This document shows positions 1 through 8,771 of a stretch of DNA of 64,000 nucleotides, in pieces. The position numbers and the translations under genes were made by a program. Source of the DNA: Rhodococcus sp. OK302 (lineage in GTDB: Bacteria > Actinomycetota > Actinomycetes > Mycobacteriales > Mycobacteriaceae); assembly GCF_002245895.1 (NCBI RefSeq), contig NZ_NPJZ01000001.1, forward strand, positions 5,347,001 to 5,411,000, in the 5' to 3' direction. The stretch's first letter is position 1, and each line of letters opens with the position of its first letter. The notes beneath the pieces were generated by a model. It made no database searches and was not told the DNA's origin. It was given only the letters and a program-made list of their open reading frames with translations.

Positions 1-411
1 GACGTTCCCGACCCCGTATTCGCGCAGCAGATGGTCGGCGCGGGCGTAGCTATCGAACCGGCTCGCGATCAAGGACCCCTGACCGTCGTCGCCCCCATCG
101 CCGGCAAGATCCTCAAACTGCACCCGCACGCATTTGTCATCCTGGGTGCACAGGGAACCGGCGTACTCGTCCACATCGGAATCGACACGGTCAAACTCGA
201 CGGTGAAGGGTTCACCCTTATCGCCGCCGAAGGCGATCAGGTTGCCGCCGGCGACGCAGTCGTGAGCTTCGATCCCGCATTCATCGACAGCACCGGATAC
301 TCCGCGGTGTGCCCGGTCGTGGTCATGGACTCCAAGCCCGACACCGTCACCTCCGAGGCACTCGGGTCCGACATCACAGTCGGTGCAACACTTTTCGACT
401 GGTCGAAGTAG
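1..411 (+). CDS. PTS EIIA (glucose/GlcNAc family) domain, 3' part
   Basis: The reading frame is open from the first base of the window, so the 5' end lies outside; 136 residues are visible. The fold is the EIIA-Glc (crr) family: the start reads DVPDPVFAQQM followed by GAGVAIEP. The phosphorylatable histidine sits in VLVHIGIDTV (visible residue about 58) and the partner histidine in HPHAF (about 43). By family it receives phosphate from HPr and passes it to a membrane IIB/IIC unit. Whether it is a separate EIIA or the tail of a fused permease cannot be seen. A strong hairpin terminator follows, and the next gene is a convergent GntR/UTRA regulator, a common neighbour of amino-sugar PTS genes in actinobacteria. 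Confidence 0.9.
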   Translation, partial: DVPDPVFAQQMVGAGVAIEPARDQGPLTVVAPIAGKILKLHPHAFVILGAQGTGVLVHIGIDTVKLDGEGFTLIAAEGDQVAAGDAVVSFDPAFIDSTGYSAVCPVVVMDSKPDTVTSEALGSDITVGATLFDWSK

Positions 412-421
412 AAGTCAAGCA

Positions 422-464
422 AAAAGTGGGCACACCCTTTCTTCTTCGGGGTGTGCCCACTTTT
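422..464. terminator. bidirectional hairpin terminator
   Basis: Perfect 16-bp inverted repeat (422-437 and 449-464, arm AAAAGTGGGCACACCC) with an 11-base loop. It is flanked by A and T runs on each side, so it can terminate both the EIIA gene (+) and the convergent GntR gene (-). Confidence 0.9.
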
Positions 465-480
465 CTTTGAAACCGTAAGG

Positions 481-1230
481 CTATTGATCTGTCCGCAGTT
501 GCGCTCGCGGCGCTCCCTGCACTTCCATGTGCAGCTTGTACCGATCCGAACGGTACCAACTGCGGGTGTGCTCGACCGGCGCGGTCCCGCTGAAAGACAC
601 CCGGTCGAAGTACAGCACCGGCGCACCCTTCTTGGTTCCCAACAACGTCGCGATCTCGGTGCTGGCACCGTCCGCACTGACCGTCTGCTCGGCGCGATCG
701 ATCGGCATCTCGAAGCGCTCAGCAGTTGCGCGATAGATCGAGGCCGTCAGGTCCAGTTCCAGCAACCCCGGCAGCAGCACCGGATTGAACCAACCGTCGT
801 CGACGCTGACCGGCTCGCCGTCGGCCAGACGCAGCCTTTTCACGTGGTAGGCAAGAGATTCCGGCGCCATCCCCAACGCTCTCGCGGTGGCGTCCGGTAA
901 AACGGCTTCTTCGCTGACCAACACGACGGTGGTCGGCACATGACCTTGCGCGCGCATTTCCTCGGTGAACGACGCCAAATGCAGTGTCGATTGCACCGCC
1001 CGGTGGGCGACAAATGTGCCCTTGCCACGAACCCGGACCAGATGTCCGTCGTTGACCAACTGGCCAATCGCCTCGCGGACGGTGATGCGACTGACGCCGT
1101 AGTCCTGCATCAAGTTTCGTTCGCTGGTCATCAAATCACCAGGTTGCAACTCCCGAGTGCACTTGTGCAACAAGATTGCCCGTAACTGCTCGTGCTTGGG
1201 TATTGCGCTGTCACGCAGATGAACGGGCAT
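481..1230 (-). CDS. GntR/HutC family regulator with UTRA domain
   Basis: A 249-aa transcription factor. An N-terminal winged-helix DNA-binding domain (about residues 10-75, with TSERNLMQDYGVSRITVREAI) is followed by a UTRA effector domain (about 95-240). Members such as DasR and NagR bind phosphorylated sugars and control amino-sugar PTS and catabolic genes. Adjacency to a PTS EIIA gene makes a similar role plausible, but the ligand is not shown. The ATG at 1230 is chosen because the family consensus begins near MPVHLRDSAIPKH and a GGAGGA lies upstream; a longer frame reaches 1326 but adds atypical sequence. Two imperfect direct repeats of CCAACC-(AGGCCGGTC or GGTCCGGTC) lie at 1288-1317 and could be an operator. 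Confidence 0.9.
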   Translation of the reverse strand: MPVHLRDSAIPKHEQLRAILLHKCTRELQPGDLMTSERNLMQDYGVSRITVREAIGQLVNDGHLVRVRGKGTFVAHRAVQSTLHLASFTEEMRAQGHVPTTVVLVSEEAVLPDATARALGMAPESLAYHVKRLRLADGEPVSVDDGWFNPVLLPGLLELDLTASIYRATAERFEMPIDRAEQTVSADGASTEIATLLGTKKGAPVLYFDRVSFSGTAPVEHTRSWYRSDRYKLHMEVQGAPRAQLRTDQ

Positions 1231-1383
1231 CACGGCGGCTGCTCCTCCGACTTCGAATTTCGTCACGGGACACGATCCCTGTTCGCACCAACCAGGCCGG
1301 TCCCAACCGGTCCGGTCCAATAACAATACGTGACTTGCCGCAGCATCCCTAGCAACTATCCCAAAACGGGCAATCTACCGTCC

Positions 1384-1597
1384 TCAATCATCCAAATAGC
1401 GGTAGATTGCCCGCAGTTCAGCAATCGCAAGGTTCTGCTGAGCCAGATCCAATCCGAGCGCTGCAATGGAGGCTCGCAGCCGGTTGGGATCCAAATCGTC
1501 TATCGCAGCCCGAAATTCGCCCCTCGGAAGCGTCGGCAACGCAGATGCGTCACCGAACCAACTTTCGATATCGACGGCTATGGTGCTCTCGTTTTCC
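1384..1597 (-). pseudogene. SWIM-protein C-terminus, out of frame
   Basis: This is the natural continuation of the upstream SWIM gene, displaced by one base. The segment reads ENESTIAVDIESWF and ends AELRAIYRYLDD, an acidic/helical tail of the kind expected at the end of SWIM proteins. Adding one G (one C on the + strand, next to 1596-1598) would join it as ...GEW-ENESTIAVD... No start codon or ribosome-binding site of its own is evident, so it is either untranslated or reached only by frameshifting. Confidence 0.65.
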
Positions 1598-2153
1598 ACT
1601 CCCCGATCAGATCGTCGAGATCGACCCCACGTAGGACCAGAAGTTGCATCGGATCGGTGTCGATCCGCTCCGCAGTCAGATAGGCAACGGCGGCAGCATG
1701 TTTGCACGGCCATCCGTCATCCGGGCACGTGCAGTCGAATCGGAAGGCGCTCGGCCCCTCCGGTACGAGTTGTGCTGCCAGCATGTCCGGAATTGCCCCG
1801 GACACCAGCGCTGCCAGCGAGCCCGGGACGCGGCGGATCTTGGTGATGATGTCGTCGATATCGGACTGATCGAGGGTATCGATCCGAAGTGTTGACACAA
1901 ATGGCTGGAGTTGACTGCCCTGCACTTCCGCCGTGGCAATTCCCGGCTTGATGTCGAGCGCCAGCACTTGACCGGAACGTGCGTAAGTACGCCCCCGGGA
2001 CACACGGGGTTTGTCGCCGATCTCCTCGACAACTCTGACAAACGCCTTGCCCCAGAATGTTCGACCGAACGCCGGACGAGCTTTTATGGGCGCTGCCCGC
2101 TTGCGCGGCCCGGTGTACTCGCTGAAATCGGGTCCCTTCGGTCGTGGACTCAT
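1578..2153 (-). CDS. SWIM zinc-finger protein, frameshift-truncated
   Basis: 191 residues with a SWIM zinc motif C-x-C-x6-C-x-H (Cys141, Cys143, Cys150, His152; FDCTCPDDGWPCKHAAAV). SWIM proteins of this type are encoded with SNF2 helicases in actinobacteria and are thought to act with them on DNA. Here the start overlaps the end of the SNF2 gene by four bases (ATGA), so the pair is one operon with the helicase first. The frame stops early at ...GEWKTRAP because one base appears to be missing at about 1596-1598; the other frame carries a credible C-terminus to 1384. The intact product would be about 256 aa. The zinc finger itself is complete. Confidence 0.8.
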   Translation of the reverse strand: MSPRPKGPDFSEYTGPRKRAAPIKARPAFGRTFWGKAFVRVVEEIGDKPRVSRGRTYARSGQVLALDIKPGIATAEVQGSQLQPFVSTLRIDTLDQSDIDDIITKIRRVPGSLAALVSGAIPDMLAAQLVPEGPSAFRFDCTCPDDGWPCKHAAAVAYLTAERIDTDPMQLLVLRGVDLDDLIGEWKTRAP

Positions 2154-4966
2154 TCGCCCACCGCGTCGTCACCGAGTCGCAGCAGTTCACCGAGTTGTTC
2201 GACGCTCATCTCCGTCACCCAGTTCTCCCCGGTACCAACCGCCAATTCGGCCAGTTCACTCTTGCTGGCGATCATCGAATCGATTCGCTCTTCCAACGTT
2301 CCGACACACACCATCTTGCGGACCTGAACATTTTTATTCTGGCCGATACGGAACACCCGGTCGGTGGCTTGATTCTCCACCGCTGGGTTCCACCATCGAT
2401 CCATATGTACGACGTGGTTGGCCGCGGTCAGATTGAGGCCCGTGCCCCCGGCTTTGAGGGAGAGCACCATGATCGGCGGTCCCCCGCCGCTCTGGAATGC
2501 CTCGACCATGTTGTCACGGCCGGCTTTGGACACCCCGCCGTGCAGGAACGGGACTTCCGTACTGAAACGTTCCGCCAGGTACGGCACAACCAACTCCCCG
2601 AACTCCCGAAACTGCGTGAACAGCAACACTTTCTCGTTGTCAGCCGTCACCGACTCGACGATGTCTTCGATCAATCCGAGTTTGCCCGAACGATGTTGAC
2701 CGCGTCGCATCACCGCAGATCCGTCACGCAGGAAGTGCGCCGGATGATTACAGACCTGCTTGAGTTTGGTCAGAGCCGAAAGCACCGCCCCCTTACGCTT
2801 CATACCCTCCGTGCCCTTGATCTGAGCCATCATCTCGTCGACGACAGCGCGATACAGCGCAGCCTGCTCTTCACTGAGGTTTGCGCGGACGGTCATCTCG
2901 AACTTCTCGGGAAGATCGGTGATGACGCTCGGATCGGTTTTCACACGGCGAAGCACAAACGGCGAGGTGACGGCCCGTAGCCGTGACACTGCGAGTTCGT
3001 CCTTCTCCCGTTCGATGGGCACGACAAATCGTTTGCGGAACATCTGTTCCGAACCCAGAACCCCGCGGTTGGCAAAATCGAGGATGGATCGGAGTTCGTC
3101 CAATCGGTTTTCCACCGGTGTTCCCGTCAGTGCCACTCGGTGCGCTGCCGGGATGCTTCGAGCGGCCCTCGCTTGAGAAGTCTTGGCGTTCTTGATGTGC
3201 TGCGCCTCATCAAGGACCACACGACGCCATTGAAGCTCCTTGAGCGCGGCGACGTCGCGCGTCATCAGTGCGTACGTCGTGATGACCAGATCGCTCTTCT
3301 TGACAGCATCCTCCAGCAACGTCCCGGTTGCCCGGTCGCTGCCGTGATGAACGTACACACGTAGGCTCGGAACAAAGCGCGCCGCTTCGCGTTGCCAGTT
3401 GCCAACCACGGACATCGGGCAAACCAATAGCGTTGGTGTTGTTGACTTCTCGTGTGCAAGCAATGCAAGAAGCTGCAGCGTCTTACCCAAGCCCATATCG
3501 TCTGCCAACACCGCGCCCAAACCGAGAGCACTCATGTAGACCAGCCAGTCGAGTCCCCGGCGCTGGTACGGACGCAGGACCGCATTGACTGTGGCCGGAA
3601 CGGGAACTTCTGTCGGCTTCACCGAATGATCCAGCAACGCCGACGCCCACCCCGTGGCCGTTACTTCCTCGACGGGAAGGTCTTTCAGATCGTCCGCGAT
3701 GAGGTCCTTGAGCAACTCGACAATCGCCCGATCCCCACTCGAATGCCGGCTGCTGACAAAACGAGCAGCACGCGCGAGTACCTCTTTGTCGGCTTGCACC
3801 CACTCGCCTCGCAAACGCACCAGATCAGACTTGGCATCAACCAGCCGGCTCATTTCGTCAGGCGTGAGCACCTTGTCTCCGAGCGCCAACTCCCAGTCGT
3901 ATTCCACCAACTGATCCAGCCCGACCGTGCGATTCTCCGCGACGATCGGCGACGCCGCCGAGGTGACCCGAACCCGCAATGACGGCGACACCACACTCCA
4001 CGCCCGCGGAAGCAGCAGCGTGATCCCTTTCTCCTGCAAGGCAATAGCGCCGTGACCGACCAGATCCATCACGACCGGCGTCGGCAGCAGTAAGTCCAAA
4101 CTGTCATCGTCGCGAGGCACATCGCGAAACCGCGGATAAGCCGCGACAGCTTCTTCGAGCTTTCGGCTGCCCAATTGCAATCTGGCGGCATCGGTCCGGT
4201 GCAACCGAATACGTTCGGGTGCTTCACCTTCCGGACGTAGACATACCTGCAATCGCCAGAGCGCTTCGGTGTCGAGATCGATGTCGTCACTGAGCTCTGG
4301 CTCGATGAGGCGCAGAACCAACTCGGGCTCGTCCGCCGTGAGGGTTTCGCTCCACTCCGTCAATCCCTGAGCAACTCTCGGCGGCGCACTGTCGAACGCA
4401 TCGCCTTGCAGCAACGCGGTCCACAGTTCTGTGGTGACGGTTTCACCGGAACCGTCGATTGCCCGACGCACGACGGCATCCGTGAGTTCCCGGGTGATGT
4501 CGTCGAGGATGGATCGAGGCGAAGTCACCGCCCGCTGCACGGGAGGCATCGCGACAACCAACTCACCCAGCCACGCGCGTTGGCGTTCACCGATCAGCAA
4601 CCGCCAGCGTGGCCACCAACTGCCCTCGGCCCGGCTCAACTCCGGGACAACGCGGCCGGCGCGCACCCACCGGTCGATACCGCGAACGACGTGAATCAGA
4701 TAGTGCAGATCCCCGGCAATTCTGCTGTCGCCCGGCTTGAAACGAAGCAGCAGGTCAACTGCGTCCGGCGGCGCTAACGCGACCGCGGCATACTCACTCT
4801 GCAATGGCCCGCCCGGAACCGGCGGCATGGCAACACTCACCCGATGCCGAAACTTTCGGTGCAGCACAGCACTGACCGGGTCACGGGGATCATCGACCCC
4901 GGAACCATCGTGTCCGTCTACCCAGAGTTTGAGCCCCGATCCCGGTGACCAGAGTCCATGCAGCAT
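2150..4966 (-). CDS. SNF2-family DEAD/DEAH-box helicase
   Basis: 938 aa. The C-terminal half is a complete SNF2 ATPase: Walker A DDMGLGKT (about residue 489), motif II DEAQHIKN (about 584), motif III LTGTPVENRLDEL, then the second RecA lobe with LLFTQFREFGE and motif VI VFRIGQ (about 874). The N-terminal half is the SNF2-associated domain of bacterial helicases. Bacterial members resemble the Swi2/Snf2 RapA/HepA group and probably remodel protein-DNA or RNA polymerase complexes; the substrate is not known. The ATG at 4966 (MLHGLWSPGSGL) matches family starts better than the TTG at 4978. It is co-transcribed with the SWIM gene through a 4-base overlap. Confidence 0.93.
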   Translation of the reverse strand: MLHGLWSPGSGLKLWVDGHDGSGVDDPRDPVSAVLHRKFRHRVSVAMPPVPGGPLQSEYAAVALAPPDAVDLLLRFKPGDSRIAGDLHYLIHVVRGIDRWVRAGRVVPELSRAEGSWWPRWRLLIGERQRAWLGELVVAMPPVQRAVTSPRSILDDITRELTDAVVRRAIDGSGETVTTELWTALLQGDAFDSAPPRVAQGLTEWSETLTADEPELVLRLIEPELSDDIDLDTEALWRLQVCLRPEGEAPERIRLHRTDAARLQLGSRKLEEAVAAYPRFRDVPRDDDSLDLLLPTPVVMDLVGHGAIALQEKGITLLLPRAWSVVSPSLRVRVTSAASPIVAENRTVGLDQLVEYDWELALGDKVLTPDEMSRLVDAKSDLVRLRGEWVQADKEVLARAARFVSSRHSSGDRAIVELLKDLIADDLKDLPVEEVTATGWASALLDHSVKPTEVPVPATVNAVLRPYQRRGLDWLVYMSALGLGAVLADDMGLGKTLQLLALLAHEKSTTPTLLVCPMSVVGNWQREAARFVPSLRVYVHHGSDRATGTLLEDAVKKSDLVITTYALMTRDVAALKELQWRRVVLDEAQHIKNAKTSQARAARSIPAAHRVALTGTPVENRLDELRSILDFANRGVLGSEQMFRKRFVVPIEREKDELAVSRLRAVTSPFVLRRVKTDPSVITDLPEKFEMTVRANLSEEQAALYRAVVDEMMAQIKGTEGMKRKGAVLSALTKLKQVCNHPAHFLRDGSAVMRRGQHRSGKLGLIEDIVESVTADNEKVLLFTQFREFGELVVPYLAERFSTEVPFLHGGVSKAGRDNMVEAFQSGGGPPIMVLSLKAGGTGLNLTAANHVVHMDRWWNPAVENQATDRVFRIGQNKNVQVRKMVCVGTLEERIDSMIASKSELAELAVGTGENWVTEMSVEQLGELLRLGDDAVGE

Positions 4967-5008
4967 CCGACCATCCAATCAGGTGCCACCGACAGGTGGA
5001 TCACCACC

Positions 5009-5057
5009 TGATTGTGAAGGATTTCGCTCGCCTAGCGAACGAAATCCTTCACAATCA
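5009..5057. repeat. long imperfect palindrome between divergent genes
   Basis: Two 22-bp arms (5009-5030 and 5036-5057) are inverted complements with one mismatch and a 5-base spacer (CCTAG). A second small inverted repeat, CAGGTGG/CCACCTG (4993-4999 and 5004-5010), abuts it. It lies in the leader of the SNF2 gene and upstream of the divergent nuclease gene, not at a gene end, so it is not an ordinary terminator. Confidence 0.85.
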
Positions 5058-5090
5058 GCGTTGTCGGACGCCGGTGGTTGAATCAGATCT

Positions 5091-5786
5091 GTGCGCACAC
5101 GAGGTTCGACTGCAACGCTCGCACTGATACTCCTGTGCATCACAACTTCGTGCGGATGGATCGGCGATAGCAATTCCGCACCGGGCAGCCCCATTCGCTC
5201 TGATCTCGAACAACTGCTCACTCACGTTTCCGTCGTCGACACGCGTCCGCACCCCGGCGGATACCAACGCGGGTGCGGCAGTGGAGAGGCGTGCGTGTTC
5301 GGGCAGTCCTGGTCCGACGATCAAGATGCGCCGGGCGGTCACGACGGTTGCGATACCCGCAACAATGTTCTGGCCCAAGACCTTTCGAGTGTGATCTACA
5401 AACCTGATACCCACAACTGTGTGGTGTTGTCCGGCACCATGACCGATCCGTATTCAGGCGAGGCCACTTCGTTTGATCGGCAGCAAGCCAGGTCGGTCCA
5501 GATCGACCACGTCTACCCTCTTGCGGCAGCGTGGGACTTCGGGGCACACAGCTGGCCGCTCCCCCTCCGCAAAAGATTTGCCAACGACACCCAGTTGAAT
5601 CTGCTGGCCGTCAACGGTCCCGATAATCAGGCAAAAGGTGACAGCACCCCCAGTGAATGGCTACCGCCAAATCCTGCCTACCACTGCTTTTACGCCGGCA
5701 AGTACCTGACGGTCGCAGTGTCGTACGGGTTGCCCATCAGCCGAGCAGATCATCAGACACTGACCGACCTCGCCGCCAACTGCTGA
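5091..5786 (+). CDS. Secreted HNH-type (DUF1524/GmrSD-C-like) nuclease lipoprotein
   Basis: 231 aa. The N-terminus is a lipoprotein signal (hydrophobic stretch, then a lipobox-like TTSC with Cys21). The catalytic region carries an HNH-like ββα-metal pattern: IDHVYPLAAAWD (Asp139-His140), then ND at 165-166 with Asn170, and NQAKGD near 180. This is the DUF1524 family, found alone in secreted actinobacterial nucleases and as the C-terminal domain of GmrSD restriction enzymes. An envelope-anchored DNase or RNase for nutrient scavenging or defence is the likely role, but the substrate is unproven. The start is GTG at 5091 with a weak ribosome-binding site. It converges on the next gene with one base between stops. 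Confidence 0.85.
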   Translation: MRTRGSTATLALILLCITTSCGWIGDSNSAPGSPIRSDLEQLLTHVSVVDTRPHPGGYQRGCGSGEACVFGQSWSDDQDAPGGHDGCDTRNNVLAQDLSSVIYKPDTHNCVVLSGTMTDPYSGEATSFDRQQARSVQIDHVYPLAAAWDFGAHSWPLPLRKRFANDTQLNLLAVNGPDNQAKGDSTPSEWLPPNPAYHCFYAGKYLTVAVSYGLPISRADHQTLTDLAANC

Positions 5787-5787
5787 C

Positions 5788-7353
5788 CTACTTCACCGTG
5801 AACGACCGTGTGTGCCAACCCGTTGCGCCGCCGGGAATCGGCGGAGTCCTCTCCTCCACCTGAACATTGCCGTCGAGGTCGGTCGCCCGGACTTGCAGCG
5901 TGTGCAATCCCGGCGCCGCGTCCCACATCCACGACCACTGACGCCACGTATCGATCGAGTACTCCTGCGCCAATGTCGCTGGTTGCCACTCCCCGTTGTC
6001 GACGCGCACCTCCACCTTCTCGATACCGCGATGCTGAGCCCACGCAGTTCCTGCCACCAGCACTTGACCGGAATTCACCGGCGACAGCGCTGCCGGTACT
6101 TCGATTCGCGACGCCGTCTTGATCGGAGCCTGCGCGCCCCACCCGCGCTGCGTCCAATAGGCGTCGACCTGATCGAATCGCGTCAACTCCCACTCGGTGA
6201 CCCATTTTGTCGCGGACACAAAGCCGTACAGTCCCGGAACAACCTGGCGGACGGGATATCCGTGCTCGAAGGGCAGCGGTTCCCCGTTCATCGCGACGGC
6301 AAGCATCGCGTCGCGCCCGTCGATCAACACTTCTACAGGAGTGCCGACGGTGAATCCGTCGACGCTGGTCGAGAGCAGCATGTCCGCATCCGGGTGCACT
6401 CCGACTTCTTCGAGGAGGTCCTTCATCGGATAGCCGATCCACGTGGCGTTGCCCGCCAAGACGCCGCCCACTTCGTTGGAGACGCAGGTCAATGTGACTA
6501 CGCGCTCGATCGGGGTTCGGGCGACCAGATCGGCAAAGGACAGAGTCATTTCACGGTCGACCATGCCGTGGATACGCAATTCCCACGAGTCCGTCGTGAG
6601 CTGCGGAACCAGGAGTGCCGTGTCGATTCGATAAAAATCTTCGTTGGGAGTGATGTACGTCGACGCCCCGGCGACGCCGATATTCGCTCCGGCGGGAATC
6701 GGAGCAGCCACGTCCTTGACTGTGGGAACCACAAAATCTTCCCGGTTCGCCACAGCTCCCGCGATCCGTTTGCCCACGAACTTGCCGGCCGCTCCCGCTG
6801 CCGCAGCGACGGCCAATGCCACCCCGGCCAGCATCAGGAATTGGCGTCGTGGCAGCCAGGACTCGTCGATACCAGCCGCCAACTCCACTTCGAGTTGCCC
6901 GATCAACAATCGAAGCGTTGCAATTCCGGCGGCGACGCCCACGATCGTCGGGATCACGTACATCGCGTCGGCGATGGGCCGCTGCAACGCGGCGTACACC
7001 CCCACCAACCCGAGGACTCCGAGAATGACACTGCCGATGGGGCGTCGTCGACGTTCCAACAGACCGGCAACCGCGCCGAGCAACACGATCAGGATCGACA
7101 TTCCGATGAACAAGGCCGGCTTGTCGTTGGTTCCGAAGGTGTGGATCGCGAATTCACGGGCCCACGCGGGCGTGCGGTCGACGGTGGTCGCACCCACCGC
7201 ATAGAAGGGCGATGAGTCGGGGTTGATCGGCAGTGCCACCAGCTCGCCGACGCCCAGCACGACTGCCACGGCCACCACGCCGGACACTGCGTGGGCAACT
7301 AATCTGCGACGTGGTTCCGCAACCGGTTGTTCATCGATGCTCTGTGTGACCAT
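5788..7353 (-). CDS. Membrane-anchored molybdopterin oxidoreductase (sulfite oxidase family)
   Basis: 521 aa. The N-terminal third has about four to five membrane helices (near 20-45, 83-105, 105-150 and 168-190), followed by an extracytoplasmic Moco domain. The molybdenum-ligating cysteine is Cys290 in TLTCVSNEVGG, and the C-terminal 110 residues form the Mo-co dimerisation (immunoglobulin-like) domain with WSWMWDAAPG. This layout is typical of actinobacterial sulfite-oxidase-like proteins fused to a membrane anchor. The natural substrate is unknown; sulfite or a methionine-sulfoxide-like compound are possibilities. It ends one base from the nuclease gene and is divergent from the shikimate-dehydrogenase-like gene. 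Confidence 0.9.
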   Translation of the reverse strand: MVTQSIDEQPVAEPRRRLVAHAVSGVVAVAVVLGVGELVALPINPDSSPFYAVGATTVDRTPAWAREFAIHTFGTNDKPALFIGMSILIVLLGAVAGLLERRRRPIGSVILGVLGLVGVYAALQRPIADAMYVIPTIVGVAAGIATLRLLIGQLEVELAAGIDESWLPRRQFLMLAGVALAVAAAAGAAGKFVGKRIAGAVANREDFVVPTVKDVAAPIPAGANIGVAGASTYITPNEDFYRIDTALLVPQLTTDSWELRIHGMVDREMTLSFADLVARTPIERVVTLTCVSNEVGGVLAGNATWIGYPMKDLLEEVGVHPDADMLLSTSVDGFTVGTPVEVLIDGRDAMLAVAMNGEPLPFEHGYPVRQVVPGLYGFVSATKWVTEWELTRFDQVDAYWTQRGWGAQAPIKTASRIEVPAALSPVNSGQVLVAGTAWAQHRGIEKVEVRVDNGEWQPATLAQEYSIDTWRQWSWMWDAAPGLHTLQVRATDLDGNVQVEERTPPIPGGATGWHTRSFTVK

Positions 7354-7445
7354 GGGCGTCTCGGTTCTTCTCGGGTTCCAATACCACTGCTTACCCGGTA
7401 TTCGGAGCCGCTGCTCGCCAGGATGGGTCGATTAGAGTTGAGGCC

Positions 7446-8294
7446 ATGACTGTCGACCTCAACAAGGACACACTGCTGTGCATGTCGCTCTCCGGGCGAC
7501 CGAGCAACATCGGCACCAGATTCCACAACTACCTGTACGAGGAACTGGGTCTCAACTTCGTCTACAAGGCGTTCACCACCGATGACATTCCGGCGGCAAT
7601 CGCCGGGATCCGCGCACTCGGCATCCGCGGTTGCGGAGTGTCCATGCCGTTCAAGGAACAGGTCATCGCGCACGTCGATGTCATGCACGATTCGGCGTCG
7701 GCAATCGACTCGGTCAACACCATCGTCAATGAAGCGGGCGTCTTGCATGCCTACAACACCGACTACCAAGCGGTGGCAAATCTTTTGCGCGAGAACAATG
7801 TAGACACTTCACTGTCGGTTGCGGTGGCCGGCAGTGGAGGCATGGCGAAGGCAGTTGTCGCAGCAGTTCGCGATACCGGTTTCACCGACGTCACAGTAGT
7901 GGCGCGTAACAAGGCCGCTGGTTCGACTCTTGCTGATCAGTACGGATTCACCTGGAAATCAGATCTCGGTGAAATGAGTCCCGGCGGGGCGAGCGGAGCG
8001 ACGCGGGATTTCCGAGTTCTGATCAATGCCACCCCGATTGGCATGGCGGGCGGCGCCGAATCCGATTCCCTGTCCTTCCCGGATGTCGCGGTTCGCAGCG
8101 CCGAGGTCGTATTCGATGTGGTTGCGATGCCCGTGAACACTCCGCTGGTCGCACTGGCCACCGAACTCGGCAAGACGGTGATCACCGGCGGTTCCGTGAT
8201 TGCCCTCCAGGCCGCCGAGCAGTTTGTTCTCTACACCGGCGTGCGCCCCACAGCCGACCAGATCCAACGCGCCTCCGAATACTCGCGCGCGTGA
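7446..8294 (+). CDS. Shikimate dehydrogenase-like protein (SDH-L/HI0607 type)
   Basis: 282 aa with the two-domain shikimate dehydrogenase fold. The substrate side has SLSGRPSNIGTRFHN and the catalytic lysine in MPFKEQ (Lys70), plus NTDY near 106. The Rossmann glycine motif is GSGGMAKA (about 129-136). The N-terminal motif matches the SDH-like group rather than housekeeping AroE, and no aromatic pathway genes adjoin it. The reaction is probably NADP-dependent reduction of a dehydroshikimate-like compound, with poor or uncertain shikimate activity. The ATG at 7446 is 92 bp from the divergent oxidoreductase start. Confidence 0.85.
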   Translation: MTVDLNKDTLLCMSLSGRPSNIGTRFHNYLYEELGLNFVYKAFTTDDIPAAIAGIRALGIRGCGVSMPFKEQVIAHVDVMHDSASAIDSVNTIVNEAGVLHAYNTDYQAVANLLRENNVDTSLSVAVAGSGGMAKAVVAAVRDTGFTDVTVVARNKAAGSTLADQYGFTWKSDLGEMSPGGASGATRDFRVLINATPIGMAGGAESDSLSFPDVAVRSAEVVFDVVAMPVNTPLVALATELGKTVITGGSVIALQAAEQFVLYTGVRPTADQIQRASEYSRA

Positions 8295-8307
8295 CAAACT
8301 CGGATCT

Positions 8308-8769
8308 ATGACGGACACCGGAGAGAGCGCTCCCGTGCAACTCGCACGAAACTTCAACGAGTTGCTGCAGGAATTGCGAGTCGCTCTCTCTGGCGTCCAG
8401 ATCCTGTTCGCATTTCTTCTCGCCGTGGCATTCACCGAACGGTACGCCGACGGACCGTCGTACATCAGGACCATTCACCTCGTGACAGTCATCCTGGTCG
8501 CGATATCCTTCGGATTGCTGATGGCGCCCGCGGTGTGGCATCGGGTCCTGTTTCGCGGTGGGCATCGCGAGCGGATCCTCACCATTGCAAACCGATTCAC
8601 TCTGTGCGGCATAGGTTTTCTGGCCGCATCCATGACGGGCACGGTGCTGCTGATCACCGAGATTGCCGTGGGCGGAATTACTGCAATCATCCTCGCCACC
8701 TGTGCCGCAGTCATGTTCACGACGTTTTGGTTCGTGGTTCCGCAGTTGATCACCCGCAACGAAACCTGA
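8308..8769 (+). CDS. DUF6328-type membrane protein
   Basis: 153 aa. A short charged N-terminus (ELLQELRVALSGVQILFAFL) leads into four hydrophobic segments: about 33-50, 60-78, 98-118 and 123-143. The ELRVALSGVQILFAFLL start is characteristic of small actinobacterial membrane proteins annotated as DUF6328, whose function is unknown. The start at 8308 is preferred to an upstream in-frame ATG at 8200, which would overlap the previous gene and adds unrelated Arg/Pro-rich sequence. It follows the shikimate-dehydrogenase-like gene by 13 bp and is probably co-transcribed with it. Confidence 0.8.
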   Translation: MTDTGESAPVQLARNFNELLQELRVALSGVQILFAFLLAVAFTERYADGPSYIRTIHLVTVILVAISFGLLMAPAVWHRVLFRGGHRERILTIANRFTLCGIGFLAASMTGTVLLITEIAVGGITAIILATCAAVMFTTFWFVVPQLITRNET

Positions 8770-8771
8770 AC

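Noticed and set aside
1578-1600. programmed -1 frameshift in the SWIM gene
   Set aside because: The zero-frame sequence TGG-AAA-ACG is not a usual slippery heptamer and no stimulatory structure is evident; a mutation or sequencing error is simpler.
5812-7215. 467-aa + strand frame
   Set aside because: Shadow of the molybdopterin oxidoreductase on the opposite strand.
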